DNA from: Gluconacetobacter diazotrophicus PA1 5
GTDB lineage: Bacteria > Pseudomonadota > Alphaproteobacteria > Acetobacterales > Acetobacteraceae
Length of the DNA: 64,000 nt
Direction of reading: 5' to 3'
NCBI RefSeq assembly: GCF_000067045.1
Contig: NC_010125.1
Coordinates: 3,140,001 to 3,204,000 of the forward strand
In this document: positions 8,986-19,820 of the stretch, piece by piece
Layout of the letters: each line of letters starts with the position of its first letter
Position numbering within the stretch: the first letter of the stretch is position 1
Position numbers and translations under genes: made by a program
Notes under the pieces: generated by a model
What the model was told of the DNA's origin: nothing
What the model saw: only the letters and a program-made list of their open reading frames with translations
Databases searched by the model: none

Positions 8986-10233
8986 TTACAGGAAGAAGGA
9001 GCGGATCTGCTCCAGCGTCCTGGCCAGAGCGTCCACCTCCTCGCGCGTCGTATAGAGGCCGAAGCTGGCCCGCGCGGTGGCGGACAGCCCCAGGCGCCGC
9101 ATCAGCGGTTCCGCGCAATGATGGCCGGCCCGGATCGCGATGCCGTTCCGGTCCAGCAGGGTGGCGATGTCATGCGGATGCACGTCGTCCATGGTGAACG
9201 AGATCACGCCGCCGCGTTCGACCGGCGACCCCACCACGTGCAGGCCGGGCACCTCGCCCAGCCGCCGCAGCGCATGGTCCAGCAGCGCGGATTCATGCGC
9301 CGCGATGGCGTCATATCCCACCGATTCGACGTAGGAGATGGCGGCCCCCAGCCCGATGGTCTCGATAATGGCGGGCGTGCCGGCCTCGAACTTGTGGGGC
9401 ACGGTCGCCCAGCTCGATCCCTCGAACCGGACGGAGGAAATCATGTCGCCCCCGCCCAGGAAGGGCGGCATTTCCTCCAGCAGTTCGCGCCGCCCCCACA
9501 GCACGCCGATGCCCGTGGGGCCGTACAGCTTGTGCCCGGTGAAGGTGTAGAAATCGGCGTCGATCGCCCGCACGTCCACCCGGTGATGGACCACCATCTG
9601 GCTGCCGTCGAACAGCACCCGCGCACCGGCGGCATGCGCGATGTCCGCGATCTTGCGCGCCGGGGTGATGGTGCCCAGCACGTTGGACATGTGGGTGACG
9701 GCCACCAGCGCCACCTTGCCGTCATCCAGCAGCCGCGCCAGGGCATCCAGTTCCAGGTCGCCGGAATCGCTGATCGGCGCCACGCGCAGTTCGATGCCCG
9801 CGCGGTCGCGCAGCATCTGCCAGGGCACCAGGTTGGCGTGATGCTCCATTTCCGAGATCACGACCGCCTGGCCCGGACGCATCAGGCTGCCGAAGGAATG
9901 GGCGACCAGGTTGATCGCCTCGGTGCTGTTGCGCGTGAAGATGATTTCCTCGCGCGCCGCACCGATCAGGCCGGCGACCTGGTCGCGCACGCCCTCGTAC
10001 GCGTCGGTGGTCCGCTCGCTCATCCAGTGCAGGCCGCGATGGATGTTGGCGTACTGGGTACGCATCGTCTCCGCCATCGCCTCGATGACCGGAAGCGGCT
10101 TCTGGGCCGAGGCCGCGCTGTCCAGGAAGACCAGCGGCTTGCCGTGCACCCTCTCGTTCAGGATCGGGAAATCGTCGCGGCGGGCGCGCAGGGCGTCGAT
10201 CGGGTCGGGCATGACGGCGGGCGAGACATCCAT
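8986..10233 (-). CDS. sufS: Cysteine desulfurase SufS (group II, PLP-dependent)
   Basis: This 415-residue enzyme has the aminotransferase class V fold. FLDSAASAQKP lies near the N-terminus, EMEHHANLVPW is the PLP-stacking His segment, and TFTGHKLYGPTGIG carries the Schiff-base lysine. RAGHHCAEPLM carries the catalytic cysteine that forms the persulfide, and the short group II loop around it fits SufS. It supplies sulfur from L-cysteine for cluster assembly on SufBCD. The gene starts one base after the sufD stop codon, indicating translational coupling. Confidence 0.93.
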   Translation of the reverse strand: MDVSPAVMPDPIDALRARRDDFPILNERVHGKPLVFLDSAASAQKPLPVIEAMAETMRTQYANIHRGLHWMSERTTDAYEGVRDQVAGLIGAAREEIIFTRNSTEAINLVAHSFGSLMRPGQAVVISEMEHHANLVPWQMLRDRAGIELRVAPISDSGDLELDALARLLDDGKVALVAVTHMSNVLGTITPARKIADIAHAAGARVLFDGSQMVVHHRVDVRAIDADFYTFTGHKLYGPTGIGVLWGRRELLEEMPPFLGGGDMISSVRFEGSSWATVPHKFEAGTPAIIETIGLGAAISYVESVGYDAIAAHESALLDHALRRLGEVPGLHVVGSPVERGGVISFTMDDVHPHDIATLLDRNGIAIRAGHHCAEPLMRRLGLSATARASFGLYTTREEVDALARTLEQIRSFFL

Positions 10234-10234
10234 G

Positions 10235-11523
10235 TTACGCGTCCTTCCGGTTCCACCAGGATTCGACCGCGCGATCCAGCACCGCGCGCAGGCTCTCGTC
10301 CCCGATCAATTCGACCGCATCGTGCAGGAAGGCCTTGACCAGGATGGCGCGGGCTTCATGCTCGGCCACGCCGCGGCTGCGGAGATAGAACAATTGATCC
10401 GGGTCCAGCGCCCCCACGGTCGCACCGTGGCTGCAGCGCACGTCGTCGGCATAGATTTCCAGTTCCGGCTTGGCGTCGATCTCGGCGGTATCGGACAGCA
10501 GCAGCGCCTGATTCATCTGGTAGCCGTCGGTCTTCTGCGCAATGCGTTCCACCAGGATCTTGCCCTGGAATACCCCGCGCGCATGGCCCGACAGCACATT
10601 CTTCACCGTCTGGCGCGAATTGCACGCCGGCGCCGCATGGGTGATGACGCTGGTCAGGTCGGCCACCTGCCGCCCGTCCAGCAGTTGCGCGCCGTTCACG
10701 TGCACGATCCCGCCTTCGGCCGCCAGCCGGGCGTGGACCTCGTGCCGCGCCAGCGAAGCGCCCAGGGTCAGGGTGAAACTGTCATAGCTGGCGCCCGCGC
10801 CGACTTCGGCGTGGATGACGGCCAGGTGCTGCGCCGCCGGGTCCTCGGCCTGCAGCTTGGCATGGATCAGGGCGGCATTATCCGCGACCGTGATGTCGAA
10901 GACCGGGTTGTGCAGGTAGGCCCCGCGCCCGACCGCGAGGTCCAGCACAGACAGGCGCGCGCCCTGGTCCAGCACGATACGGTGCCGGGGATGGACGGAC
11001 AGCGGCGCGGAGTCCGCCACCGTCACCGACAGCAGCAGCATCCGCCCGGCATCGACGCCCGGCCCCACATGCAGCACCAGCCCGTCATCGGCCAGCAGCG
11101 TGTTCAGCGCCGTCGCGACATCGTCGTACGGCGGCGATTCGTCCCGCGCGGTCAGGCGCGTGACCGTCACGCCGTCGGGCAGGCGCGACAGCGCGGCATC
11201 GAACCGGCCATCGACCACGACGGCGCGCGGCAGGTCCGCATCCAGGGCGAACTCCCGCTCGGTCTCGGCCACGATGGCGTGGACCGCCGACATGTCGGGC
11301 CGGGCCGGCGCGGCGGCGAACGGAATGTCGGCCAGGGCCCGCAGCGAGGTGTATTTCCAGGCCTCGACCCCGGTGCGCGGCAGGCCCGAAGCCCGCAGCA
11401 GCGCGGCGGCGCGGTCGCGCGACGGGTTCGCGCCCGCCTGCCCGTCATACCGGGCCAGGAAGGACGCGGCGCTGGCGCCGGCGGTCCTGCCCCCCCGGGC
11501 GACCGCGTTCTCGGCGACCGCGT

Positions 11524-11527
<4 letters not shown>
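10235..11527 (-). CDS. sufD: Fe-S cluster assembly protein SufD
   Basis: This 430-residue SufBD-family protein has a right-handed beta-helix core. Its C-terminal part carries CSHGATVGALDPDQLFYL followed by RGVAEHEARAILVKAF, where the conserved His lies near the SufB-SufD interface that builds the cluster. The N-terminal helical part includes GLPRTGVEAWKYTSLRAL, typical of SufD. It forms the SufB-SufC2-SufD complex. The reading frame overlaps the end of sufC by four bases, so translation is coupled. Confidence 0.9.
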
Positions 11528-12306
<779 letters not shown>

Positions 12307-12312
12307 CTCCGT

Positions 12313-13803
12313 TCAGCCGACGCTGCCTTCCAGGCTGATCTGCAGCAATTTCTGGGCCTCGACCGCGAATTCCATCGGCAGTTCCTTCAGCACGTCCTTG
12401 CAGAACCCGTTGACGATCAGCCCCACCGCGTCCTCCTCGGACAGGCCGCGCTGGCGGCAATAGAACAGCTGGTCTTCCGAGATCTTGGAGGTCGTCGCCT
12501 CGTGCTCGATCTTCGCCGACATGTTGCGGCTTTCGATGTAGGGCACGGTGTGCGCCCCGCATTGGTCGCCGATCAGCAGGCTGTCGCACTGGGTGAAATT
12601 CCGCCCCCCCGACGCCTTGGGCATCATCCGCACCAGGCCGCGATAGGTGCTGTCGGAATGGCCGGCGCTGATGGTCTTGGCGATGATCGTCGAACGGGTG
12701 TTCCGTCCGATATGGATCATCTTGGTCCCGGTATCGGCCTGCTGGTGGTTGTTGGTCACCGCGACCGAGTAGAACTCGCCCACCGCGCCGTCGCCCTGCA
12801 GGATGCACGACGGATATTTCCAGGTGATGGCCGAGCCGGTTTCGACCTGGGTCCAGGAAATCTTGGACCGCGCGCCCCGGCAGGCGCCGCGCTTGGTGAC
12901 GAAGTTATAGATGCCGCCCCGCCCGTTCTCGTCGCCCGGATACCAGTTCTGGACGGTCGAATACTTGATCGACGCATCGTCCATCGCCACCAGTTCGACC
13001 ACCGCCGCGTGCAGCTGGTTCTCGTCGCGCATCGGCGCGGTGCAGCCTTCCAGGTACGAGACCGAGGCCCCGTCCTCGACCACGATCAGCGTGCGTTCGA
13101 ACTGGCCGGTATTGCGCGCATTGATGCGGAAATAGGTCGACAGTTCCATCGGGCAGCGCACGCCCCTGGGCACGTAGACGAACGATCCGTCGGTGAAGAC
13201 GGCGGAATTCAGCGCGGCATAGAAATTGTCGGCCACCGGCACCACGCTGCCCAGGTAGCGGCGCACCAGGTCGGGATGCTCGCGCACCGCCTCGGAGATC
13301 GGGCAGAAGATGACGCCGGCCTTGGCGAGGGTCTCGCGGAACGTGGTGACGACCGAGACGCTGTCGAACACGGCATCGACGGCGACGGGGGCGCGTGCCT
13401 CCTGCCCCTCGGGCACCTCGACGCCGGCCAGCAGCGCCTGCTCGTGCAGCGGGATGCCCAGCTTCTCGTAGGTGCGCAGCAGTTCGGGATCGACCTCGTC
13501 CAGCGATTTCGGGCCGGTCTTCTTCTTCGGCGCGGCATAGTAATGCGCGTCCTGGAAATCGATCGGCGGATGGCTGACCTTCGCCCAGGTCGGCTCGGGC
13601 ATCGCCTGCCAGGCCTGGAACGCCTTCAGCCGCCATTCCAGCAGCCACTCGGGCTCCTGCTTGCGGTGCGAGATCAGGCGGATCGTGTCCTCGGTCAGGC
13701 CCTTGGGGGCCAGATCCATCTCGATCTCGGTCTCGAACCCCCATTTATAGGTGGATTGACCCAGGCCTTCGACCGTATCGCGGGTTTCGGCAACCGCTGG
13801 CAT
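12313..13803 (-). CDS. sufB: Fe-S cluster assembly scaffold SufB
   Basis: This 496-residue SufBD-family scaffold shows typical SufB blocks: [20 protein letters not shown] at the N-terminus, [59 protein letters not shown] and [13 protein letters not shown]. The last contains conserved residues near the assembly site. I start at ATG 13803, preceded by AGAGGAAAGAG, which matches the start of homology; the longer frame upstream enters the regulator gene. It is the first structural gene of the operon, 14 bp after the Rrf2 regulator stop. Confidence 0.93.
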   Translation of the reverse strand: MPAVAETRDTVEGLGQSTYKWGFETEIEMDLAPKGLTEDTIRLISHRKQEPEWLLEWRLKAFQAWQAMPEPTWAKVSHPPIDFQDAHYYAAPKKKTGPKSLDEVDPELLRTYEKLGIPLHEQALLAGVEVPEGQEARAPVAVDAVFDSVSVVTTFRETLAKAGVIFCPISEAVREHPDLVRRYLGSVVPVADNFYAALNSAVFTDGSFVYVPRGVRCPMELSTYFRINARNTGQFERTLIVVEDGASVSYLEGCTAPMRDENQLHAAVVELVAMDDASIKYSTVQNWYPGDENGRGGIYNFVTKRGACRGARSKISWTQVETGSAITWKYPSCILQGDGAVGEFYSVAVTNNHQQADTGTKMIHIGRNTRSTIIAKTISAGHSDSTYRGLVRMMPKASGGRNFTQCDSLLIGDQCGAHTVPYIESRNMSAKIEHEATTSKISEDQLFYCRQRGLSEEDAVGLIVNGFCKDVLKELPMEFAVEAQKLLQISLEGSVG

Positions 13804-13817
13804 CTCTTTCCTCTCCC

Positions 13818-14303
13818 TCAGACCGCGACGGCCGGGCCGGCGCCGGATGTATCCTGGAGCCCGTGACGGCCCCCCTGCCCTTCGACGCATGGGCCCTGGA
13901 CACCCTGGCCGTGCGCGCGCATGTCGGCCAGCGTGATCGCGGACAGGGCCCCGCGGATCGCATCGTTGACCGCATCCCATTGCCCGCACACGCCGCAGAA
14001 CGGGCGCGTGTCGCACCCGCCGCCATCCACGCATGCCGTCAGCGAAATCGGCCCGTCCACGGCGGTAATGACCCGCGCCACGGAAATATCGTTCAACGGA
14101 CGGGCCAGCCGGTATCCCCCCCGCGCGCCGCGCAGGGATACCACCAGGTCATGGACCGCCAGGATCTTCAGCACCTTGGCCACGGTCGGTTCGGGAATAC
14201 CCGTCGCCTGCGACAGCGCGGGCGAGGTCATCACCTCGTCCTCCTGCGCCAGACGGACCAGGGCCACGACGGCATAGTCGGTCAGCTTCGACAGCTTCAG
14301 CAT
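13818..14303 (-). CDS. Rrf2-family regulator of the SUF operon
   Basis: The 161-residue Rrf2 protein opens with [20 protein letters not shown] and a winged HTH ([18 protein letters not shown], then the wing [13 protein letters not shown]). Its sensor segment, [16 protein letters not shown] at about residues 100-115, has three cysteines that could bind an Fe-S cluster, as in IscR and the SUF-specific Rrf2 subgroup. Being first in the suf operon fits autoregulation in response to Fe-S status. The Met at 14303 is chosen because family homology starts there; the frame extends upstream to 14357 without similarity. After the sensor motif the C-terminus is Gly/Gln-rich and unconserved. Confidence 0.88.
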   Translation of the reverse strand: MLKLSKLTDYAVVALVRLAQEDEVMTSPALSQATGIPEPTVAKVLKILAVHDLVVSLRGARGGYRLARPLNDISVARVITAVDGPISLTACVDGGGCDTRPFCGVCGQWDAVNDAIRGALSAITLADMRAHGQGVQGPCVEGQGGRHGLQDTSGAGPAVAV

Positions 14304-14365
14304 CCGCGCCCCTTTCCTACCCGGCCTGTGCACCCCCGGCCTGTACGCCAGAGACATAACGGACC

Positions 14366-14381
14366 AAATCAGTCCTGATTT
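14366..14381. promoter_or_regulatory. Perfect inverted repeat, candidate Rrf2 operator of the suf operon
   Basis: AAATCAG-TC-CTGATTT is a perfect 7-bp inverted repeat with a 2-bp spacer, 63 bp upstream of the regulator start. On the minus strand it lies just downstream of a possible promoter: TTGACG at 14413-14408 and, 17 bases on, the weak CATCTG at 14390-14385. A repressor bound here would cover the expected transcription start. That the suf Rrf2 protein binds it is inference. Confidence 0.5.
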
Positions 14382-14384
14382 ACC

Positions 14385-14413
14385 CAGATGCTTCGCCGCG
14401 ACGCCAGCGTCAA
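14385..14413 (-). promoter_or_regulatory. Candidate promoter of the rrf2-suf operon
   Basis: The -35 candidate TTGACG (14413-14408) matches the sigma-70 consensus at five of six bases, with a 17-bp spacer. The -10 candidate CATCTG (14390-14385) is poor, which fits a promoter kept weak or dependent on regulation. It is the best-placed promoter in the 220-bp gap between the DUF445 gene and the regulator. Confidence 0.35.
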
Positions 14414-14523
14414 GTGCAATCGGCGCAGTTCAGCACCCCTTTGGCCGCGCCACCGGCCGTACGATGCGGGCCGGCGATGCCGAGATCACCTTTTGGCGAT
14501 AAGGGATATCGCCCCGCGGAGCG

Positions 14524-15837
14524 TCAGCCGGCGCCCCGGCCGAAGAGCAGTTGCAGCAGCAGCGACAGGCCCGCCCCGGCCAGGAAACCGACCAGCGTGC
14601 CGTTCAGCCTGACGAACTGCAGGTCCTTGCCGACCCGTAATTCCAGGCGCGACGACAGCAGGTCGGCATCCCATCCCGCCACCACCGAGGCGATGAAGCG
14701 CGACAGGCGTTCGCGCAGGAACGGCAGGCTGCCCAGGATCATGCGCCGCGCGGTGCAGACCATCCGCTCGCGCAATGCCGCATCGGTGCGCATCTGGTCG
14801 GCCAGGCGCAGCAGCGTGTCCTGGACGATCGACGCGGACCATCCGTCGGGGCGGCGCATGTCGGCCTCGATCATCACGCGCATCCGCCGCCAGACATCGC
14901 CGCTCCAGCCCCGGATACTGTCATGGGTCACCACGCCCATGATCGCGCCGGTGATGTCCTGGCGGCGTTCGGGGTCGGTCTCGATCCGGTCGATCTCGCC
15001 ACGGACCCAGTTCGTGAAGCTCTCGCGCAGTTCCGAGTTCTGGGGATCGACACGGTCCAGTTCCTGGTTCACCGCGACCAGGACCTTGGTCGCGATCGAC
15101 CCGCCGATGGCCCAGCCCAGGACGCGGCCGCCCTGCTCGCGCACGCGGTCCTCGATCATCGCGCGCAGCGATGCCTCCTTGGCCTTCAGCCCGTCCTTCA
15201 GCCGGGCCAGCAGGAAGGACAGGACTTCCTGGTGCCGGTCGCCCTCGACCAGCGCGCGCAGGGTCCGCGCCACGATGGGGGCCACGTCCTCGCCGCCCAG
15301 GATCATGGGCATGATCCGGCCCATGGCCGATCCGGCACGGCCATCCTCCAGCCGGTTCATCACCCCGGGGGCCGCGCCGGCCAGCATGCGGCTGACGGTC
15401 TCCGCCGTCGCGGGGTCGTCCAGCAGGCCGGCCACGATTTCCGGCAGGTCGATCCGGTCCAGCGCCGCGTTGACGTCGTCCTCGGTAAAGACATGGGTGG
15501 CGACGAAACGGCCCAGCGCCTCGCCCAGCCGGGCCTTCTGGGCCGGCAGGATGGCGGTATGGGGAATCGGCAGGCCCAGCGGATGGCGGAACAGCGCGGT
15601 GACGGCAAACCAGTCGGCCAGCCCGCCCACCACCCCGGCCTTGGCGCCGGACCGCAGGACATCCAGCCAAAGCCCGTCCCCCACCAGGCCCGCGGCCGGC
15701 GCCGCGTATCCCGCGGCGGTCAGCACGCCCATCCCCGCCAGCAGTCCCGTGGCCGCGCGACGGTAGCGCCGCAGATTCAGCCAGGCTGCCCTGTCCGCTT
15801 CGGACAGCGTGTTCTCCGCAGTGGGGATCGTGTTCAT
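14524..15837 (-). CDS. DUF445 family membrane protein
   Basis: This 437-residue protein starts at ATG 15837 (GGAGGG immediately before). Two N-terminal hydrophobic segments (about 28-50 and 55-75) are followed by GGLADWFAVTALFRHPLGLP, the DUF445/YjiN signature. A long, charged, mostly helical region comes next, and the protein ends with a hydrophobic segment (LNGTLVGFLAGAGLSLLLQL). The family is widespread, membrane-anchored and without known function. It is not obviously coupled to its neighbours. Confidence 0.8.
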   Translation of the reverse strand: MNTIPTAENTLSEADRAAWLNLRRYRRAATGLLAGMGVLTAAGYAAPAAGLVGDGLWLDVLRSGAKAGVVGGLADWFAVTALFRHPLGLPIPHTAILPAQKARLGEALGRFVATHVFTEDDVNAALDRIDLPEIVAGLLDDPATAETVSRMLAGAAPGVMNRLEDGRAGSAMGRIMPMILGGEDVAPIVARTLRALVEGDRHQEVLSFLLARLKDGLKAKEASLRAMIEDRVREQGGRVLGWAIGGSIATKVLVAVNQELDRVDPQNSELRESFTNWVRGEIDRIETDPERRQDITGAIMGVVTHDSIRGWSGDVWRRMRVMIEADMRRPDGWSASIVQDTLLRLADQMRTDAALRERMVCTARRMILGSLPFLRERLSRFIASVVAGWDADLLSSRLELRVGKDLQFVRLNGTLVGFLAGAGLSLLLQLLFGRGAG

Positions 15838-16059
15838 CCCTCCGTGGATACCACCCCCCGCGCGCCGACCCAAGCACCCCCCACGCCGGCCGCCGGTCAC
15901 ATTGATGCTGCCCGCGAAGGCCGCCCGGGGGGCCGCCCGGGGGACCGACAGCCCCGGTTTCGGCGAAATTCGGCGTGAAGTTGCCCCGGCAGACATTGCG
16001 ATGGGAACGCGAACATGGAACCTTGCCGCCACGCACGGAATGGATGATTGGGCCCCGCG

Positions 16060-18873
16060 ATGACCGATACCCCCACCCGCGATGCGGCAGAGATGCTGCT
16101 CGACCTTACGCGGCAAGCTGTCGCGGATCACGAGAACTCGTCATCGGGCAATCCCATCATCGCCCTGGCGCGCCGAATCGGCCGCCAGCTGACGGCCGGC
16201 ACCCTGACCACCGACACGCTGGAACAGGTGGTGCGCCAGTTGCGCGACACGGCGTTCCGCGACCGGGCGGCGCGGCTGCATGCCTATGTCGGGGGCACGG
16301 ACGATGCCGCCATCGCCGGGCGGATGCGCGGCGTGGCGCAGACCGTCGCCAGCGAACCCGGACCGGACGGCACCCCGCCGAATTTCGGGCATTTCCGCAA
16401 GAACCTGGAACGCAGCCGCTTCGCGGCCGTGTTCACCGCCCATCCGACCTTCGCCCTGGCCAATCCCGTCTATGACGTGCTGGCGACGCTGGCGTCGTCC
16501 GATGACGGGCGCACCGGCACGGTGCCGGCCCTGGCCACCCACCGCCGCCCCGCCCCGCCGACGCTGGAGGAAGAATTCGCCCTGGCATCGGCCGCGATCG
16601 TGCGCGGGCGCAACGCGCTGGACCGGCTGACCGGAATCCTGCTGGCCGAGGCCCGCACCCGCTGGCCCCACGAATGGTCGGTGCTCAGCCCCCGGCCCGT
16701 GATCCTGACCACCTGGGTCGGGTACGACACGGACGGGCGGACCGATATCGGCTGGTGGGACACGATCCGCCTGCGGCTGCGCATGAAGCGCCTGCAGCTT
16801 GAACGGCTGCGCGACCAGATCACCCCGCTGCGCCCGGTGGCCGACGGGCTGCATGAACGCGTGGCCCGCGCGCTGGACGCGGTCACGGACCAGATCGAGG
16901 CCTGCCCCGTGGGCGCGGCGCCCGGCCCCGATTCCGTCGCCGCATTCGCCGCCGTGCTGATCGGCCGGCGCGAGGACGCGATCATGGGCGCCAGCGAACT
17001 GGCGTCCTCGTTCCAGGAAGCCATCGACACCGCGCCGCCGGACGACCGGATGGCCCTGGCCGTCGCCCGGGCCGGCCTGATGGCCCACGGCATGGCCGCA
17101 GCCCACACCCATGTCCGGCTGAATTCGACGCAGATCCACAACGTCGCGCGCCAGCGCCTGGGCATCGACGACAGTCCCGAGATCCCGTCGCAGCGCCGCG
17201 CGCTGCTCAGCCGCATCAACGAGGCACTGGACCACGTCCAGCCGGTCAACATCGATTTCGGATCGCTGCTGGTCGAACAGGCGACGGCCGCGCGCCTGAT
17301 GATGACGGTGCGCCAGATCGTGCGCCACATCGACCGCGAGAGCCCGGTCCGTTTCCTGATCGCCGAGACCGAGAGCGGCTATACGCTGCTGGCCGCCCTG
17401 TGGCTGGCCCGGACCTTCGGCATCGAGGAACATGTCGAGATCTCGCCGCTGTTCGAGACGCAGGAGGCGCTGGAGAACGGCGCCCATATCGTCGAGGAAG
17501 CGCTGCATTCCCCGCACTGGCGCGAGTATCTGCGCCGCACCGGCAAGCTGAGCCTGCAATTCGGCTATTCCGATTCCGGCCGCTATGTCGGGCAGCTGGC
17601 CGCGACCTACCTGATCGAGCGGCTGCGGCTGAAGATCTGCGAATTGCTGCGGCGCTGGAACCTGACGGATGTCGAGGTCATCCTGTTCGACACCCATGGC
17701 GAGAGCATCGGGCGCGGCGCGCATCCGTTCCGCCTGTCCGACCGGCTGGATTACCTGTCGCCGCTGCACGCCCGCGCCGTCTTCGCCGATGCCGGCCTGC
17801 GCATCCGCGAGGAAACGGCCTTCCAGGGCGGTGACGGCTATCTGCTGTTCGGCACCCAGGCGCTGGCCGACGCGACCATCAGCATCATCGCGTCGCATGT
17901 CTTCGCGCATACCGTGGTCGATCGCGACCCGGTCTATGACCAGCCCGATTTTTCGGCCGATTTCTTCTCGACCATCGGGGCCGGCATGGCCGGACTGGTC
18001 GAAGATCCGGGCTATGCCGCGCTGCTGGGCGCCTTCGGCCCGTCGCTGATCGACAAGACGGGGTCCCGCCCATCGGCCCGGCAGAGCGATTCCGGCGCCG
18101 CCGCCAGCCGCATCACCCACCCCAGCCAGCTCCGCGCCATTCCCAACAACGCCATCCTGCAGCAACTGGGCTGGTGCGCGAACACCATCCAGGGGCTGGG
18201 CACGGCCGCCGCCCGCCACCCCGAGACGTTCGAGGAATTCCTCAGCCGCAGCCCGCGCTTCCGCCGGGCGCTGGATTTCGCATCGCATGCGCTGGCGCAT
18301 TCCGACGATACGGTGCTGCGCGCCGTGGTCTACATGCTGGACCCCGACATGTGGCTGGACCGCGCCACCGCCGAGTCCGACCCCGCGCGGCGCGATGCCT
18401 ACCTGGCGCTGATGCACGGGCTGGAGCGGCTGAATTTCTGGGCCAGCACCCAGGCCATGTTCCGCCGCATCCAGTCGGACCACCTGGCGCTGCGCCGCGC
18501 CTGGCAACAGGCCCCCGCCATGGGGGCCGAGGAAAAGCTGCTGCACGCGATCCGCATCGCCACCATCGAGCGGATCTGGCTGCTATCCACCCGCATTCCC
18601 TACTTTTCGCCGCGCAACGCCTTTTCGCGCGACGAACTGACGACGCGAGTGCTGTGCCTGGAAATTCCCGCCGCGCTGCGGGAGCTGGACTATATCTTCC
18701 CCTCGGTCACCGGCGGCGGACTGGACCTGGATTATCACGAGGACCACGGCCCACGGAACGAAGGGGCCTATATCCGCGAGCACGCCGAGATTTTCGAGCC
18801 GATGCTGCACCTGTTCAATCTGGTCCGTGAAACCGGCATGGCGATCATGCACCATGTCGGGGCCTTCGGCTGA
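16060..18873 (+). CDS. Phosphoenolpyruvate carboxylase family protein with altered active site
   Basis: The 937-residue product has PEPC length and fold markers: VFTAHPTFAL near residues 124-133 (the His of the family TAHPTE motif is kept), ISPLFETQEALENG, FGYSDSGRYVGQ near 500, SIGRGAHPFRLSDR near 549, and SQLRAIPNNA. Several catalytic positions known from E. coli PEPC differ. The Lys of YSDSAKDAG is Arg, FHGRGG reads FDTHGE (His and Arg both lost), the NRLMLPAW arginine segment is absent, and the C-terminal RNTG is missing (it ends HHVGAFG). Genome pipelines would label it ppc, normally the anaplerotic oxaloacetate-forming enzyme, but activity is doubtful. ATG 16060 was preferred over the TTG four codons upstream. 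Confidence 0.72.
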   Translation: MTDTPTRDAAEMLLDLTRQAVADHENSSSGNPIIALARRIGRQLTAGTLTTDTLEQVVRQLRDTAFRDRAARLHAYVGGTDDAAIAGRMRGVAQTVASEPGPDGTPPNFGHFRKNLERSRFAAVFTAHPTFALANPVYDVLATLASSDDGRTGTVPALATHRRPAPPTLEEEFALASAAIVRGRNALDRLTGILLAEARTRWPHEWSVLSPRPVILTTWVGYDTDGRTDIGWWDTIRLRLRMKRLQLERLRDQITPLRPVADGLHERVARALDAVTDQIEACPVGAAPGPDSVAAFAAVLIGRREDAIMGASELASSFQEAIDTAPPDDRMALAVARAGLMAHGMAAAHTHVRLNSTQIHNVARQRLGIDDSPEIPSQRRALLSRINEALDHVQPVNIDFGSLLVEQATAARLMMTVRQIVRHIDRESPVRFLIAETESGYTLLAALWLARTFGIEEHVEISPLFETQEALENGAHIVEEALHSPHWREYLRRTGKLSLQFGYSDSGRYVGQLAATYLIERLRLKICELLRRWNLTDVEVILFDTHGESIGRGAHPFRLSDRLDYLSPLHARAVFADAGLRIREETAFQGGDGYLLFGTQALADATISIIASHVFAHTVVDRDPVYDQPDFSADFFSTIGAGMAGLVEDPGYAALLGAFGPSLIDKTGSRPSARQSDSGAAASRITHPSQLRAIPNNAILQQLGWCANTIQGLGTAAARHPETFEEFLSRSPRFRRALDFASHALAHSDDTVLRAVVYMLDPDMWLDRATAESDPARRDAYLALMHGLERLNFWASTQAMFRRIQSDHLALRRAWQQAPAMGAEEKLLHAIRIATIERIWLLSTRIPYFSPRNAFSRDELTTRVLCLEIPAALRELDYIFPSVTGGGLDLDYHEDHGPRNEGAYIREHAEIFEPMLHLFNLVRETGMAIMHHVGAFG

Positions 18874-18911
18874 ACGCTTCGCCCGAACGCCGCACCCGCC
18901 GGACCTGGCAG

Positions 18912-19760
18912 GTGCGCGAGGCCGCGCCGCCGGTCGGGCAGCCGCTGGCGGCCGCACCCGGCATCCGGCGGATCGTCGCCCCCAATCCCGGAGCGATGAC
19001 CGGGAACGGCACCAATTGCTGGCTGGTCGATCATCCCGGGGGCACCGCGATCATCGATCCCGGATCGGACGATCCCGCCCACCTGCACGCCATTCGCGCA
19101 GCGGCGGGTCCCGTCACGCATATCCTGCTGACCCATACGCATCGCGATCATCTGACGGGCGCGCGCCCCCTGGGGGCCGCGACGGGCGCGCCGGTCTGCG
19201 GCTTTCGCCATAGCGCCGTCGCCGATTTCACCCCCGATATCGCACTGGATGACGGCTCCGCCATCGCCGGCCTGACGGCCGTGCATACCCCCGGCCACGC
19301 CACCGATCATCTCTGCTTTGTCACGGCGGACGGCATCGTGTTCACCGGGGACCACATCATGGGCTGGTCCACGACGATGGTCCCCCCGGCCCCGCAGGGT
19401 TCGGTCCGCCAGTTCCTCGACGGGCTGGCGCGAATCGATGCGCTGGACGCGCGCCTGCTGCTGCCTGCCCATGGGCCCTCGATCACCGCCCCCGCCGCCT
19501 GCATCCGGGCCCTGATCGACCATCGCCTGACGCGCGAGGCCACCATCCTGGCGGCCCTGGATGCCGTCCCGGCCACGCTGGAGGACATGATGCGCCGCGT
19601 CTATCGCGCCGTGCCCCCGGCCCTGCATCGCGCGGCGGAGATGAACCTGCTGGCGCATCTGGAAAAATTGCGGGAGGACGGGCACGCGGTTCACGGGCAT
19701 GATGGCTGGCGCGTCGCCCCCGGCCGCCCCGGCCGCGCGGGCAGCCCCCATCCGGCATAA
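18912..19760 (+). CDS. MBL-fold metallo-hydrolase (glyoxalase II / LACTB2-like)
   Basis: This 282-residue protein has the metallo-beta-lactamase metal motif THTHRDH at about residues 74-80 (HxHxDH), then VHTPGHATDHLC, FTGDHIMGW and PAHGPS for the remaining ligands. A C-terminal winged-helix-like segment (EDMMRRVYRAVPPALHRAAE) is typical of the LACTB2 subgroup. Members hydrolyse thioesters, or in some cases RNA; the substrate is not predictable here. The GTG start at 18912 is 39 bp after the PEPC-like gene; its ribosome binding site is weak, and an unusual CTG overlapping the previous stop would be the only earlier option. Confidence 0.78.
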   Translation: MREAAPPVGQPLAAAPGIRRIVAPNPGAMTGNGTNCWLVDHPGGTAIIDPGSDDPAHLHAIRAAAGPVTHILLTHTHRDHLTGARPLGAATGAPVCGFRHSAVADFTPDIALDDGSAIAGLTAVHTPGHATDHLCFVTADGIVFTGDHIMGWSTTMVPPAPQGSVRQFLDGLARIDALDARLLLPAHGPSITAPAACIRALIDHRLTREATILAALDAVPATLEDMMRRVYRAVPPALHRAAEMNLLAHLEKLREDGHAVHGHDGWRVAPGRPGRAGSPHPA

Positions 19761-19820
19761 GCCCGGTATTCCCCCCCTCTCCGGCCCCTGCGTGCCGGAC
19801 GATCCTGTTCGGAGAGAGAG

